NCBI RefSeq assembly: GCF_003201775.1
Contig: NZ_QJJZ01000022.1
Coordinates: forward strand, 1 to 62,824
Length of the DNA: 62,824 nt
Direction: 5' to 3'
DNA from: Arenibacter sp. ARW7G5Y1
GTDB taxonomy: Bacteria; Bacteroidota; Bacteroidia; Flavobacteriales; Flavobacteriaceae
This document shows, one piece after another, positions 45,500 to 54,887 of this stretch. Position 1 is the stretch's first letter. Every line of letters begins with the position of its first letter. The translations under genes and the position numbers were made by a program. Under the pieces are notes generated by a model. The model had not been told where the DNA came from, did not search any database, and saw nothing but the letters and a program-made list of their open reading frames with translations.

Positions 45500-45542
45500 G
45501 TGATGGCACTAGGATTCGAACCTAGGACCGCCTGCTTAGAAG
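45500..45542 (-). repeat. Right attachment site: second 3' fragment of tRNA-Arg(TCT)
   Basis: Read on the minus strand: CTTCTAA anticodon loop, GCAGG, T-arm CTAGG-TTCGAAT-CCTAG, acceptor strand TGCCATC, A. It matches the left copy except in the T-stem, where both strands changed together (GAAGG/CCTTC on the left, CTAGG/CCTAG here) so pairing is kept. The 5' half is missing here too: beyond 45542 the anticodon stem does not continue. The intact tRNA gene is therefore not in this window; from the fragment orientation it would be expected further right. Confidence 0.85.
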
Positions 45543-45646
45543 AAGGAGGATTATTGTATTTATTTGTCTTAATAAATACATATAATACTGATTATCAATA
45601 TTATGTATTTCATAAGGATTCATATTAAACCATATAATACCTGATT

Positions 45647-45668
45647 TTGAGTGCAAATTGAGTGCAAA
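45647..45668 (+). repeat. Tandem 11-bp repeat upstream of the second integrase
   Basis: Two adjacent copies of TTGAGTGCAAA (45647-45657 and 45658-45668), 19 bp before the integrase start and about 105 bp from the tRNA fragment. Candidate arm-type sites or operator for this second integrase; different in sequence from the 20-bp repeats of the first island. Confidence 0.55.
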
Positions 45669-45686
45669 TTTTTATATCTTTAGAAT

Positions 45687-46901
45687 GTGAAAACAAACAT
45701 CACTCTTTCCATAGACTCTAGGCGCAAGCGCAAAGATGGCATGTGTCCGATAATTTTTAGATTGAGCCATCATCGAAAAACGATTGCCATTTCAACGGGA
45801 TTTGCCGTTCCGCCCGAGTACTGGAATGAGAAGAATCGAGAGGTCAAAAGGACCTATAATGGCGTGTCGTCCGTTGCGCGCTTAAATAACCTCCTTATCA
45901 AGAAAAAGACCGAATTACGGGATGGGATTAATGAATTAGAAGAAATTGGACAGCTCGGAGGGCTGAGCATCACCGAACTCAAAAACACTTTGACCAAGCC
46001 GACCAACACGATTTCCTTTTTTGATTTTACCAATCATTTAATAGGCGAAATGGAAGAAGCTAATCGTTTCGGGAACGCCAAAGCCTATAGATGTGCCCTT
46101 GGTTCATTGAAGAATTTCAATAAAAAGGAGTCTCTCCGGTTTGAAGAGATGACCTACACTTATCTTAAACGATTTGAAACGGCACATTTGAAAAAGGGAA
46201 ATAGTATAAATGGATTATCCATGTATATGAGAACGTTCCGGGCCATATACAACAAAGCCATACATCAGGGGGTAGTATCTGCGGATTCTTATCCTTTTAG
46301 GAAATACAAGATAAAATCCCAGCCAACGGCAAAACGGGCAATCAGCATAGAAAAAATAAGACGGATCCTTAATTTGGAATTAGAACCTGGTACGCCTTTA
46401 TTTAACACCCGGAATTATTTTTTGTGCTCTTACCTTATGAACGGCATTTCATTTATTGATATGGCCTTTTTAAAACTGGATAATATCATAGATGGACGCA
46501 TCCAGTACCGTAGACAAAAAACAGCCCGATATTACGATATTAAGCTAACTCCACAGTTATCATCGATTATGGATTGTTATTTGACAGGCAAGGATAAAAC
46601 CGACTATATTTTTCCAATCGTAAAGCGTAACGATATGCAAGATCAATTTAAGGATGTCCAATGGGAAAGAAAGCGGTATAACAAACGTCTAAAAGAGATC
46701 GCCAAGCTTTGTGAAATTGAAGAGCATTTGACAAGCTATGTAAGCCGTCATTCCATGGCAACGAATCTTATCCTCAATGATGTTCCTATTAATGCACTGA
46801 GCAAAATGCTAGGGCACAGCGATATCAGTACAACTGAAATATATATTAAAAATCTCCCTACGCATATAATGGATGGATACCAGGAAAGATTGGAGATTTA
46901 A
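45687..46901 (+). CDS. Second tyrosine-type integrase, atypical first catalytic residue
   Basis: A 404-residue integrase related to Bacteroidota tyrosine recombinases but distant from the one at 41931. The start is GTG at 45687. A core-binding domain (about 108-200) precedes the catalytic domain (about 215-400), with R354 in SYVSRHSMAT, H377 in MLGHSDISTTE and nucleophile Y386 or a neighbouring position in EIYIKNL. The first catalytic arginine, clear in the other integrase (YTRGMNFHDM), is Asn252 here (LMNGISFIDM). IntDOT of CTnDOT is a known example of a working integrase lacking this arginine. The gene begins 145 bp from the tRNA fragment, so it marks the end of a second element extending to the right. 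Base composition is less AT-rich than the first island. Confidence 0.92.
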   Translation: MKTNITLSIDSRRKRKDGMCPIIFRLSHHRKTIAISTGFAVPPEYWNEKNREVKRTYNGVSSVARLNNLLIKKKTELRDGINELEEIGQLGGLSITELKNTLTKPTNTISFFDFTNHLIGEMEEANRFGNAKAYRCALGSLKNFNKKESLRFEEMTYTYLKRFETAHLKKGNSINGLSMYMRTFRAIYNKAIHQGVVSADSYPFRKYKIKSQPTAKRAISIEKIRRILNLELEPGTPLFNTRNYFLCSYLMNGISFIDMAFLKLDNIIDGRIQYRRQKTARYYDIKLTPQLSSIMDCYLTGKDKTDYIFPIVKRNDMQDQFKDVQWERKRYNKRLKEIAKLCEIEEHLTSYVSRHSMATNLILNDVPINALSKMLGHSDISTTEIYIKNLPTHIMDGYQERLEI

Positions 46902-48413
46902 GTTTTACATTAAACATTTAATGTAATAATAGATTTCTAATAAGTTTTGTCCGGATATATATTGCTGCACTAGAATTTGTCCCATTTCCCTTATTCCCCC
47001 TAGACACAAAAATGCATCCCTAAGGGGTCCGTATTTTAAATCAGCTAGTTCCGAACCATTGATACTAAGTGTTAAGTAATACTCACGTTTCTTTTTCCTA
47101 TAACGTTTTATCCTGCATTATTGATTGCCATATTCTCATTCAATTATTATCGCCTGACTGTCACAGACCCAGTTTTCACTTCGCCAGAAGTAGGAGTTTT
47201 AAGTTGCTTAAAACATAACTTGCTATCTTCTTCGAAGATAAATATTTCTAATTTTATTTAAAGGTTAAATTACTCAAAACGAGTAGACTCGATATAGACA
47301 TAATTAAAAACAAAAATACCTTCCGATTTCGGAGATCCTACGTACCAATAATAATATATTCATATACGCATATATTTATATTGACATATTTGCATATATA
47401 CATATTTCGTGACCGCAGCAATCCATTATTTATTTGATGCATTTGACTGTGCCAAGTGCAACCCAGAGGCTATGCAACTTTTTAACGGTTAGGAATGTTT
47501 ATGGTTAGGGAGAAGATAAGTCAAACTGTCTTTTCAGTTAGCGCTTTCCCGCATTCGGGAGGGTGTAAAAGAAAACTGGAACACGAAGACGGACATAATA
47601 GTCCGGAAGGAATTAGGCGAATAGTAAGATTTGGAGTGGAAGAGTTAATAGACTTCTGCCAATGCAATAATAAATAGGTTCATGGAAGTACCTACCGGAG
47701 GTAATCAGTTAAGGATTGGGCCATAATTCACTTTGGACAAAGGAGATTTATTTGAAAAGCTGTACCAAACTTGTGCTAGATAAGACGAATGAGCTTATTG
47801 TCTCGTGAAAGACTAAGTCTTGACAATTATAGCCGAATAATACAAATGGAATTGTTCATTCAAAATCACAATGCTTGTATCCCGTCATTCCTTTGTCAAT
47901 ATCTCTGGAGACCGAATTCCGTTACAAGTTTTACAGAAGCTTTAAAATCATTCCGATATTAAAACAACCATTGACTACCAACAGAACTTTATAAATTAAA
48001 GATTTGGATGACGATATCGATATTGTCATTGGTTTTTGATTCTTTTTATTAGAGATAAGAATTGAATCAAAAGCGCTAAGTCTCGCTACATAACCTCATT
48101 TTTTCTACAGAATAATTAGTCCATTTAATAATTTAGTGGAATAGAATATTGGTGGTATATTAATTAGTAAATTTCTCCGGGGCAAACTACGGAGCATTAT
48201 AAAGGAACATGTTTTCAAACATTAGCCATTTACTTACGAGACAAGTCTCAGGGTATTTACTCCTCTAGAATAAAAAAAGAGCCCCTAATGGTCGGAGCCC
48301 TTCTTCTCAAAACTAACTAACAACTTACTATAATAATTCTATTCCATTACATAATCAAACTGTTTCTCAAGAATAATATGCAAGGATATTTCTCCTTTGG
48401 AATATGTGTTTAT
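46902..48413. other. 1.5-kb region without a convincing gene
   Basis: Between the second integrase and susD lies a long stretch with no credible gene. Just after the integrase, TTACATTAAA (46905-46914) and TTTAATGTAA (46917-46926) form a near-perfect palindrome. An AT-rich patch of short CATATA-like units lies at about 47342-47405. A 60-residue plus-strand frame at 47495-47677 looks non-descript. The right end contains the susD terminator at 48272-48300. The segment resembles decayed DNA at an element boundary. Confidence 0.55.
48272..48300 (-). terminator. Rho-independent terminator after susD
   Basis: On the minus strand, GGGCTCC and GGGGCTC form a seven-pair stem with two G-U pairs and an eight-base loop, followed directly by seven T (48272-48278). 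It lies 113 nt after the susD stop and ends the second susCD unit. Confidence 0.75.
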
Positions 48414-50066
48414 TCACCATCCCGGGTTTTGATTTAAACTAGAATTCAACTGTAATTGATCCTGAGGTAAAGGATCTAGGTAATCTCTTTCCGACCACGG
48501 TCTATTACTTCCAGGGTCCGCAATTACGAAACCATTAGCATCTAAATTTAATCCTCCAGAAGCGTAAATATCGTTTGGAGGAATTGTTTCTTGTTCCGTA
48601 CCAGTATACTTCACTCCTTTAAAGTCCACTGCTAAAAGTTCTGGGCCTAATTTCCATCTTTTTATATCATCTAGTCTGAAACCTTCATAAGCCAATTCAA
48701 TTGTTCTTTCTCTTCGTATTTCTGAAAGCATATCCAAACCATTTGTAGCGATAAATTGATTTGTTAAACCTATCATGCCTACTCGGTCGCGTAGTTTATT
48801 AATTGTTCTGTCTAAATCACTGTCGGAAATACTACCATCTCTCTCAAATAGGGCTTCCGCTAAATTCAACAGAACTTCACCATAGCGAAATTCAAGAAAA
48901 TCATAATGACATTGCTGGTTATGGCAATCTGCATCTAAAGAAAAATATTTACGTGCATTATATCCAGTTGATGAAGGTCCATTCCCACTACCTATTAAAG
49001 GGTTAAAAATCTTTGGGGCATTATGGAATGAAATTTCCGTAAAGGGAAGCCATATGGTTTGTTGCATTCTAGGATCCCGATTCTCAAATTCAGATACTTT
49101 TAGATCATACCCTTGAAATAAAGGAGACATTTCTATTGGTAACCCATCTGTACATAAATAGGAATCCGCTAAAAACTTCGTAGGGTTGTTATTCGCAGTT
49201 TCCAACCATCTGGTTGTATTATGAGTGGATACGTTCAATGCATATTGTCTGGCCAAAATAGTTTCTACACCTTTAGTACCTTTCTCTAAAAATAGGTCGT
49301 AATAAGGAACAGGTCCTACCTTATAAATATCATACTCTGCGGAAGAAATAATAGCTTCAGCTTCTGAAATAGCAATATTTAAATAAAAATCAATGTCACC
49401 GATACCGTGATATTTATTCCAAGTTCCTTCGAAAAGCCCTACTCTACATTTTAAGGCATGTGCGGCACCCCTAGATACCCTGCCTTTTTCACCTTCTGGG
49501 ATTTGACTTTCTACGGGTAAATTGGAAATAGCCCAGTCCAACTCATTAATAATAAAAGCTAGCACTTCTTCTCTGGTGTTCCGTGGGGCCAATAATTCCT
49601 CTGAATCAAGGTCCAATACGCTTGAAATAATTGGAACCTCACCGTAACGCTTTAACAGATTAAAATAGATTCTCGCTCTAAAGAAATGTGCTTCTCCTGC
49701 ATAACGAGCTGTTTCCTGCTGAATTTCGGATGCTAATTCATAGTTTTCAATAATCTTACTTGCCCTTCTAATAGACTTATAAGAATTAACCCAGTTATCA
49801 TCAGATTGTGGTACTACATTAATCAATAATTGCGGTCCATCTGCGTCTGCAAGATCAGTTTCTCCATCAATCCAACCAGATTGGTGATTTGACAAATCAG
49901 CATATAGATTATTCGCCGCTTTTTCAAAATCGGAACCTGTTTTCCAAAATGAGGCATCCGATAATTGCGCTTGAGGAACTAAATTCAAATCCTTACTACA
50001 ACTTGTGAATGAAAAAACAATTAGTACTAATAGTAAATGTATATATCTTTTTATGTTATTTTTCAT
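48414..50066 (-). CDS. susD: SusD/RagB-type glycan-binding lipoprotein of the second locus
   Basis: A 550-residue surface lipoprotein with lipobox Cys23 (SFTSC) followed by SKDLNLVPQAQLSDASFW, a typical SusD N-terminus. FFRARIYFNLLKRYGEVP is the usual helical segment, and RRERTIELAYEGFRLDDIKR with a final YLDPLPQDQLQLN is the typical C-terminus. It binds glycan at the cell surface and caps the SusC channel. It begins 11 nt after susC. It is only distantly related to the SusD at 14784, so the two loci probably take up different substrates. Confidence 0.96.
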   Translation of the reverse strand: MKNNIKRYIHLLLVLIVFSFTSCSKDLNLVPQAQLSDASFWKTGSDFEKAANNLYADLSNHQSGWIDGETDLADADGPQLLINVVPQSDDNWVNSYKSIRRASKIIENYELASEIQQETARYAGEAHFFRARIYFNLLKRYGEVPIISSVLDLDSEELLAPRNTREEVLAFIINELDWAISNLPVESQIPEGEKGRVSRGAAHALKCRVGLFEGTWNKYHGIGDIDFYLNIAISEAEAIISSAEYDIYKVGPVPYYDLFLEKGTKGVETILARQYALNVSTHNTTRWLETANNNPTKFLADSYLCTDGLPIEMSPLFQGYDLKVSEFENRDPRMQQTIWLPFTEISFHNAPKIFNPLIGSGNGPSSTGYNARKYFSLDADCHNQQCHYDFLEFRYGEVLLNLAEALFERDGSISDSDLDRTINKLRDRVGMIGLTNQFIATNGLDMLSEIRRERTIELAYEGFRLDDIKRWKLGPELLAVDFKGVKYTGTEQETIPPNDIYASGGLNLDANGFVIADPGSNRPWSERDYLDPLPQDQLQLNSSLNQNPGW

Positions 50067-50077
50067 GAGTATTTTTT

Positions 50078-53000
50078 TTAGAAATTAACAGCTAATCCTA
50101 ACGAATATCTTTTGGTAAATGGGTAAGAATTTGCATTACCATTAGTATTTTCAGCATCGTACCCACCATCTACATGATCCAAGGTAAATAAGTCTTCTCC
50201 ACTTAGGTAAATTCTAATCTTACTAAGGTTAAGTCTCTCCACCACTTTTCCTGGAAGTGAATATCCAACGGAAACATTTTTAAGTCTTAAATATGCTCCG
50301 TTAATCTTAGTGTTTTGTGAAGGTGCAAAATTCCAATATCGTTGTGGTCCTGTGGTCAGCCTAGGATATTTGGCATCAAGTCTTTCCGGTGACCAAGTAT
50401 TATTATAAAACCTTTTAAGCGGCTGCCACCAAGGCTGCTCAAAAGGGAGTCGAAACTCATCACTATAGAATAAAGTACGCTTGGCCACACCTTGAAGGAA
50501 GAAACTGAAATCGAAACCTTTATAGTCAAGAGCTCCTGTAAGGGCGTAAGAGTATCTTGGAGCCAAACTACCATAATCTATTACATCAGCAAGATTACCA
50601 TCGCCATCTAAAATTGATATTTCCCCATCGCCATTAAGGTCCCTGTATTTAGCATCTCCAATGTTTAAATCACTTCGAACATTGCCGCCCAAAGTCTTAT
50701 AAGCGTCTACCTCGGCCTGTGTCTCCAGTACACCATCATACACATATCCCAAATAAGTATTGAGTGCGTATCCTTCCGTAGCAAAATTCCTACCTAGTAC
50801 TTTAAGGTCATCACCATCTAAATTGGTTAACTTATCAGTTGCATCGCTCAAAATACCCGTAACGGAATAATTCAATCCCCCTACTGTTCTGTCCGCCCAC
50901 GTAAGTGATAATTCAAAACCATCGGTTTTTAAAGTGCCTATATTCAATGATGGTGCCGTACCACCTAATACGGCAGGAAGAACTACAGGTAATTGCATAT
51001 TCTTGTTCTTCTTTTTAAAGAGATCAAAGCGTCCTGATAGGCGAGTATCCATTATGGCAAAGTCAATACCAATATTAGTTGTTTCAATATCTTCCCAAGT
51101 TCGAAGTGGTGACACTATACCGGCTTCAGATGCGGCTTGTGTTTGTACTGAACCATTTCCAAAAGGGTAATTAAAATTAAACACATCCACCCTGGCAATG
51201 TAATCGTAATAGTTTGGACTATTATCAGGGTTTAAATTTTGATTTCCAGCGATTCCTTTAGAAGCCCTAATTTTTAAATTATCGAAAATATTTAGATTTT
51301 CAACAAATGATTCTTCGGATGCTCTCCAGGCTAAGGCAGCACCTGTAAAATTACCCCATCTAACATCAGGTGAAAATATAGAAGTTCCATCTCTTCTGAA
51401 ATTTACTTCAGCAATATATTTAGAATCATATGTATAATTAGCACGTCCAAAATAAGATTTAATAGCCCAATCCTGTCTATCTTCTCCTAATTGTGCAAGA
51501 CTTGGGTTTCCAAATCCGAGTGTAGTTACTTCATTTTGAGTTAAGTCTCGTGCATTAGCCCAAAAATTACCAAACTCTTTTTCTTCATGACTGGTTCCAA
51601 GGGTTAAGTTTAAATCATGTTTGTCTAAAAGTGTCTTACCATATTTTATATAAGCCGTTAAGTTTAAATAATCTGATTCAGAAGACTCTCTATATGAATT
51701 ACTATATGTTTGAAAAGGTCCTTCAGATGTTACTCCATCATATCTAATTCGTGGAATAAGATCTGTAAAACTTTTAACATTTCCCGTAACTCGGTTTATA
51801 GCGGCTTGGCCATGCAGGTATAAACCATCTAGAATTTGATATTCTCCTGTGAAATTTGCTCTAAATTCTTCAATAACATCTGTTGTTTTGCCAACATCCT
51901 TATCTAAAAAAGCTCTCGGATTTATAAAACCCCATTGAGTCAAGTATTGCCCATCAACAGTTCGCTCAGGTAGCCAAACGAAATGCCTGTTATACCAACT
52001 TAGAATTGTTGCTGCCGATATGGCCGGACTTTCATCTTTTTGGTTTGTATAACTTATACTGGTATTTAATCTAAGTTTTTCGAAGGGATCAAATCCATAG
52101 TTTAATCTTAGGTTAAAGCGCCTACTGTCGTCGTAAGTGTCTTTAAACACGCCATTAGTATCCACATAACCAAAAGAAGCATTGTATTTGGAATTTTCAC
52201 CCCCTCCAGTGAACGTCAAATTTTGGGATTGCTGATATCCTGTTCCATCGAAGACAATTTTATTCCAATCTGTAGATCTGTAATTAAAGATCACGTTGGT
52301 TGAACCATATGCATATTCGGGCCCCATATTAGCATCCACCTTGGCTAAAACATCAGCTAATGTATTATTGCCAATCGATGCATCTTGTAATTGGGGTGTA
52401 GCCTGAGCGTTTATTTTAGCTTCCCAATCCATTTCCATCCATTCTCTAGCCGTTAACCTTTCTATTTGATTAGATAAGCTATTTATACTTAAGTTCGTTG
52501 CATATTTGACTTTAAGTTTTTGGCTCTTTTTTCCGGTCTGTGTGGTGACTAAAACTACTCCATATGCAGCTCGCGCTCCGTAAATTGAAGCTGCGGCATC
52601 TTTAAGAATTGAAACGGATTTAATATCAGCTGGGTTTATAAGACTTAGATCTCCTTCAACGCCATCTATTAATACTAATGGAGAATTGCTGCCATTGACC
52701 GAACTTACCCCTCTAATATTAATTACATACCCTTCATTACCAGGTTGACCACTACCTTTTGTAATTGTCAATCCTGGAAGCACTCCCTGCAATCCATTTA
52801 AAGAATTTGTGATAGGACGTGATTCTAGAACTACTCCTGAAACTTGATCTACAGCACCTGCTAAAGTCTCTCTTTTTTGATTACCATAACCAACAACTAT
52901 AACTTCGTCTAAACCAGCTAGATCCTCCTCCATTTCCATATTCACAGTAGAATTGTTACCTATCGTAAGGTTTTGGGTTTTCATTCCTAAATATGAAAAT

Positions 53001-53545
53001 ATTAATACATCCCCTTCGGTGGCAACGATTTGAAATTTTCCATTAAAGTCAGTTTGAGTACCTCTCTTGGTGCCCTGAACTAAAATATTCACACCAGGCA
53101 ATGGGACATCATCTGCATCTTTAACAATACCTTGTATGGTCTGTTGAAAGCCGATGTTTATAGCATCTTTTTGTTTAATGATTTCTTTGGCTGTAAGTAT
53201 TATTTGCTTCCTAGATACTTCAAAATCGATTTCTCTATTCTTAAATATTTTAGTCAGAACTTTTTTTATTGTTTCCTTTTTTGCAAATACAGTAACTTTT
53301 TCACTCAAATCTATTTCAGAAACATTGACCAAAAATCTAAATTCGGATTGTTTTTGAATTTCATTTAAAACAACTTCAATGGGCACGTTTTTTAAATCTA
53401 AAAAGATTTTTGTTTTTTGTGCATACGAGTTGTTTGCATGTGTTTGAAAAAGAACTATTACTAGGAATAGAACGGAGAGTTTCATTTTCAAATTGGTTTT
53501 TAACCTAGTTAAAGCAATTTCTTTAACTTGTCTTAAATTTTTCAT
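50078..53545 (-). CDS. susC: SusC-like TonB-dependent transporter with STN signalling domain
   Basis: An 1155-residue outer-membrane importer. After a signal peptide (about 21-43) comes an STN domain (about 48-118: LKNVPIEVVLNEIQKQSEFR, with IILTAKE at its end), then a CarboxypepD-regulatory-like domain (about 138-215), LDEVIVVGYGNQKRE, the plug with VLIDGVEGD, and the barrel. The STN domain contacts a FecR anti-sigma factor in the periplasm, so this transporter should report substrate binding to an ECF sigma factor. Its adjacent fecR is a pseudogene, so the partner must be the FecR at 60674-61840 or another. The promoter lies in the 53546-53686 region. Confidence 0.96.
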   Translation of the reverse strand: MKNLRQVKEIALTRLKTNLKMKLSVLFLVIVLFQTHANNSYAQKTKIFLDLKNVPIEVVLNEIQKQSEFRFLVNVSEIDLSEKVTVFAKKETIKKVLTKIFKNREIDFEVSRKQIILTAKEIIKQKDAINIGFQQTIQGIVKDADDVPLPGVNILVQGTKRGTQTDFNGKFQIVATEGDVLIFSYLGMKTQNLTIGNNSTVNMEMEEDLAGLDEVIVVGYGNQKRETLAGAVDQVSGVVLESRPITNSLNGLQGVLPGLTITKGSGQPGNEGYVINIRGVSSVNGSNSPLVLIDGVEGDLSLINPADIKSVSILKDAAASIYGARAAYGVVLVTTQTGKKSQKLKVKYATNLSINSLSNQIERLTAREWMEMDWEAKINAQATPQLQDASIGNNTLADVLAKVDANMGPEYAYGSTNVIFNYRSTDWNKIVFDGTGYQQSQNLTFTGGGENSKYNASFGYVDTNGVFKDTYDDSRRFNLRLNYGFDPFEKLRLNTSISYTNQKDESPAISAATILSWYNRHFVWLPERTVDGQYLTQWGFINPRAFLDKDVGKTTDVIEEFRANFTGEYQILDGLYLHGQAAINRVTGNVKSFTDLIPRIRYDGVTSEGPFQTYSNSYRESSESDYLNLTAYIKYGKTLLDKHDLNLTLGTSHEEKEFGNFWANARDLTQNEVTTLGFGNPSLAQLGEDRQDWAIKSYFGRANYTYDSKYIAEVNFRRDGTSIFSPDVRWGNFTGAALAWRASEESFVENLNIFDNLKIRASKGIAGNQNLNPDNSPNYYDYIARVDVFNFNYPFGNGSVQTQAASEAGIVSPLRTWEDIETTNIGIDFAIMDTRLSGRFDLFKKKNKNMQLPVVLPAVLGGTAPSLNIGTLKTDGFELSLTWADRTVGGLNYSVTGILSDATDKLTNLDGDDLKVLGRNFATEGYALNTYLGYVYDGVLETQAEVDAYKTLGGNVRSDLNIGDAKYRDLNGDGEISILDGDGNLADVIDYGSLAPRYSYALTGALDYKGFDFSFFLQGVAKRTLFYSDEFRLPFEQPWWQPLKRFYNNTWSPERLDAKYPRLTTGPQRYWNFAPSQNTKINGAYLRLKNVSVGYSLPGKVVERLNLSKIRIYLSGEDLFTLDHVDGGYDAENTNGNANSYPFTKRYSLGLAVNF

Positions 53546-53600
53546 ATTTTTGTTCTGAATATTAATGTGGTTTTACATTAGTTTTAGCCACTAATAGTAT

Positions 53601-53636
53601 GGATTGGGAATGCCCACCATTCTCAATCCTTTTTTT
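53601..53636 (+). terminator. Strong hairpin in the susC leader, terminator-like on the plus strand
   Basis: GGATTG, one mismatch, GAATG and CATTC, one mismatch, CAATCC form a strong stem (53601-53629), followed on the plus strand by seven T (53630-53636). No plus-strand gene ends here. On the minus strand it forms a hairpin in the susC leader, about 56 nt before the ATG. It could block antisense transcription or control susC mRNA. Confidence 0.6.
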
Positions 53637-53686
53637 AATGGACTTTGTTTAGTTTGATTGGTTTTTATGTCATAGGCACATTTTTT

Positions 53687-53923
53687 TTATGTAATAATTA
53701 ATTTATTGGTTTCTATTTTATAGTTTATTTCGAACGTTTTTTTAAGAAACCCCAAAACCGCTTCTACTGCGTCATCCTGAAAGAATACTTTATATAGTTG
53801 TTCTTCCAGGTCACTACCATTATTGAGATTTACTACCTTTTACTTTCCTTCCAATAGTAATTCATCTTTTTTAGAAAGTGAATCTTCGAGTTTTCCATAT
53901 AGTAACAGTTCAAACTTTTTCAT
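53687..53923 (-). pseudogene. Deleted fecR-type anti-sigma factor gene
   Basis: The remnant starts MKKFELLLYGKLEDSLSKKD and after 26 codons meets a stop, then continues in frame as VVNLNNGSDLEEQLY ... KKTFEINYKIETNKLIIT to 53687. Compared with the intact copy (388 residues), codons for about 310 residues are missing, including the membrane helix and FecR domain. The deletion is 930 bp, a multiple of three, and joins two sites that in the intact gene are exact 9-bp repeats (AATCGCAAT at 60840-60848 and 61770-61778). The TAT codon found in the intact gene is TAA here. So first an in-frame deletion, then a nonsense change. It would otherwise control the neighbouring sigma factor. Confidence 0.92.
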
Positions 53924-54347
53924 TTATGCACGTGCAGATTATACTCTATAAACACAATAAAATTATTTTTGGGTACTCCCATGTATAATTATTTTATAAA
54001 AAGACTGAAACTATAGAACAAACTGAGGTTGGCCTAGTGCCTTTTGAATAGAGATATGACATGGAGCACACGGCAATGGCGTGGTCGTGGAAATCAAACT
54101 GGGAAGGCCTATCAACATTCCATAACTATCATAAGAGGAGTAGATTTGTTATGTACACCTAACTCCATTGAAGGCCTCAGTCAACCAATCGGGATGTTCT
54201 CGAATATTCAAATGATCACTTCATTCGGACAGAACTATTAATCAATTATTATGATTTGTAAATGTGGACTTACAATGAAATGGTATAGACCTGGAAGTTG
54301 GGTCACAGTCTTTTCCATATTCCCTTAATCTATACAAAATGTTTTGT
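53924..54347. other. 424-bp spacer between sigma gene A and fecR remnant
   Basis: Almost identical to 61841-62264 in the other copy. Its conservation is explained by recent duplication or conversion. A 65-codon plus-strand frame (TTG start at 54044) is present in both copies, but there is no other reason to call it a gene. The spacer presumably carries the fecR promoter and leader. Confidence 0.6.
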
Positions 54348-54887
54348 CTAGAATAACAAAAATATATTTAACTGAACAGCACCAATAAAAATGTAATAGT
54401 CGGTTAAGGATTCCCTTAAAAACTTATAGGCTCTCTTTATTTGGTTTTTGACAGCATTTACAGATATTTCCAGATCTTCGGAGACTTGTTTGTAACCATC
54501 ACCATTTATTGCACATTTTAAGAAAATTTTCTTACACTGTTTCGGTAATAAATCAATTTGCTGGTAAAGATATAGTTGATTCTCTAAACATATCATTTCC
54601 TCTTCTTTTGAAATATAGTTATAATCTAGTGTGTATGCCTCGTTTAAACAATATAGTTTCTTTTCTCTTTTTAGCTTATTGATACAAGCATTCTTAACGC
54701 ACTGCCATAAATATGACTTTACATTGGCTATATTCCCGATTTTTTTATTCCTTAAAATGGAAATAAATACTTCTTGAACAATATCCTCGGCATCCGATAC
54801 GTCCTGAAGATAATTGTACGCAATAAGGCATAAGTCTTTATAATGTTTTTTAAATATAATCTCTATTTGTAAATTATTCTTATACAC
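54348..54887 (-). CDS. ECF-type RNA polymerase sigma factor, copy A
   Basis: A 179-residue sigma-70 family protein with region 2 (about 17-80: LIAYNYLQDVSDAEDIVQEV then NVKSYLWQCVKNACINKLKR) and region 4 (about 115-165: LPKQCKKIFLKCAINGDGY, VSEDLEISVNAVKNQIKRAY). It directs RNA polymerase to target promoters, probably the susCD pair just downstream. The start is GTG at 54887. The protein differs from copy B at only two residues near the C-terminus (N for S, F for Y). Its own fecR partner downstream is broken, so control must come from the FecR encoded at 60674-61840 or it escapes control. Confidence 0.94.
   Translation of the reverse strand: MYKNNLQIEIIFKKHYKDLCLIAYNYLQDVSDAEDIVQEVFISILRNKKIGNIANVKSYLWQCVKNACINKLKREKKLYCLNEAYTLDYNYISKEEEMICLENQLYLYQQIDLLPKQCKKIFLKCAINGDGYKQVSEDLEISVNAVKNQIKRAYKFLRESLTDYYIFIGAVQLNIFLLF

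Noticed and set aside
47342..47405. AT-rich CATATA-like units as replication iterons or a CRISPR-like array
   Set aside because: The units are irregular in length and sequence, with no constant spacers; low-complexity DNA is the simpler reading.
47495..47677. A 60-codon plus-strand frame in the long non-coding stretch
   Set aside because: Too short, with no motif and no neighbour supporting it; kept only as part of the region description.
54044..54241. A 65-codon plus-strand frame present identically in both sigma/fecR copies (also 61960-62157)
   Set aside because: The DNA around it is equally conserved because of the recent duplication or conversion; it starts with TTG, has no recognisable domain, and lies in the leader of fecR.
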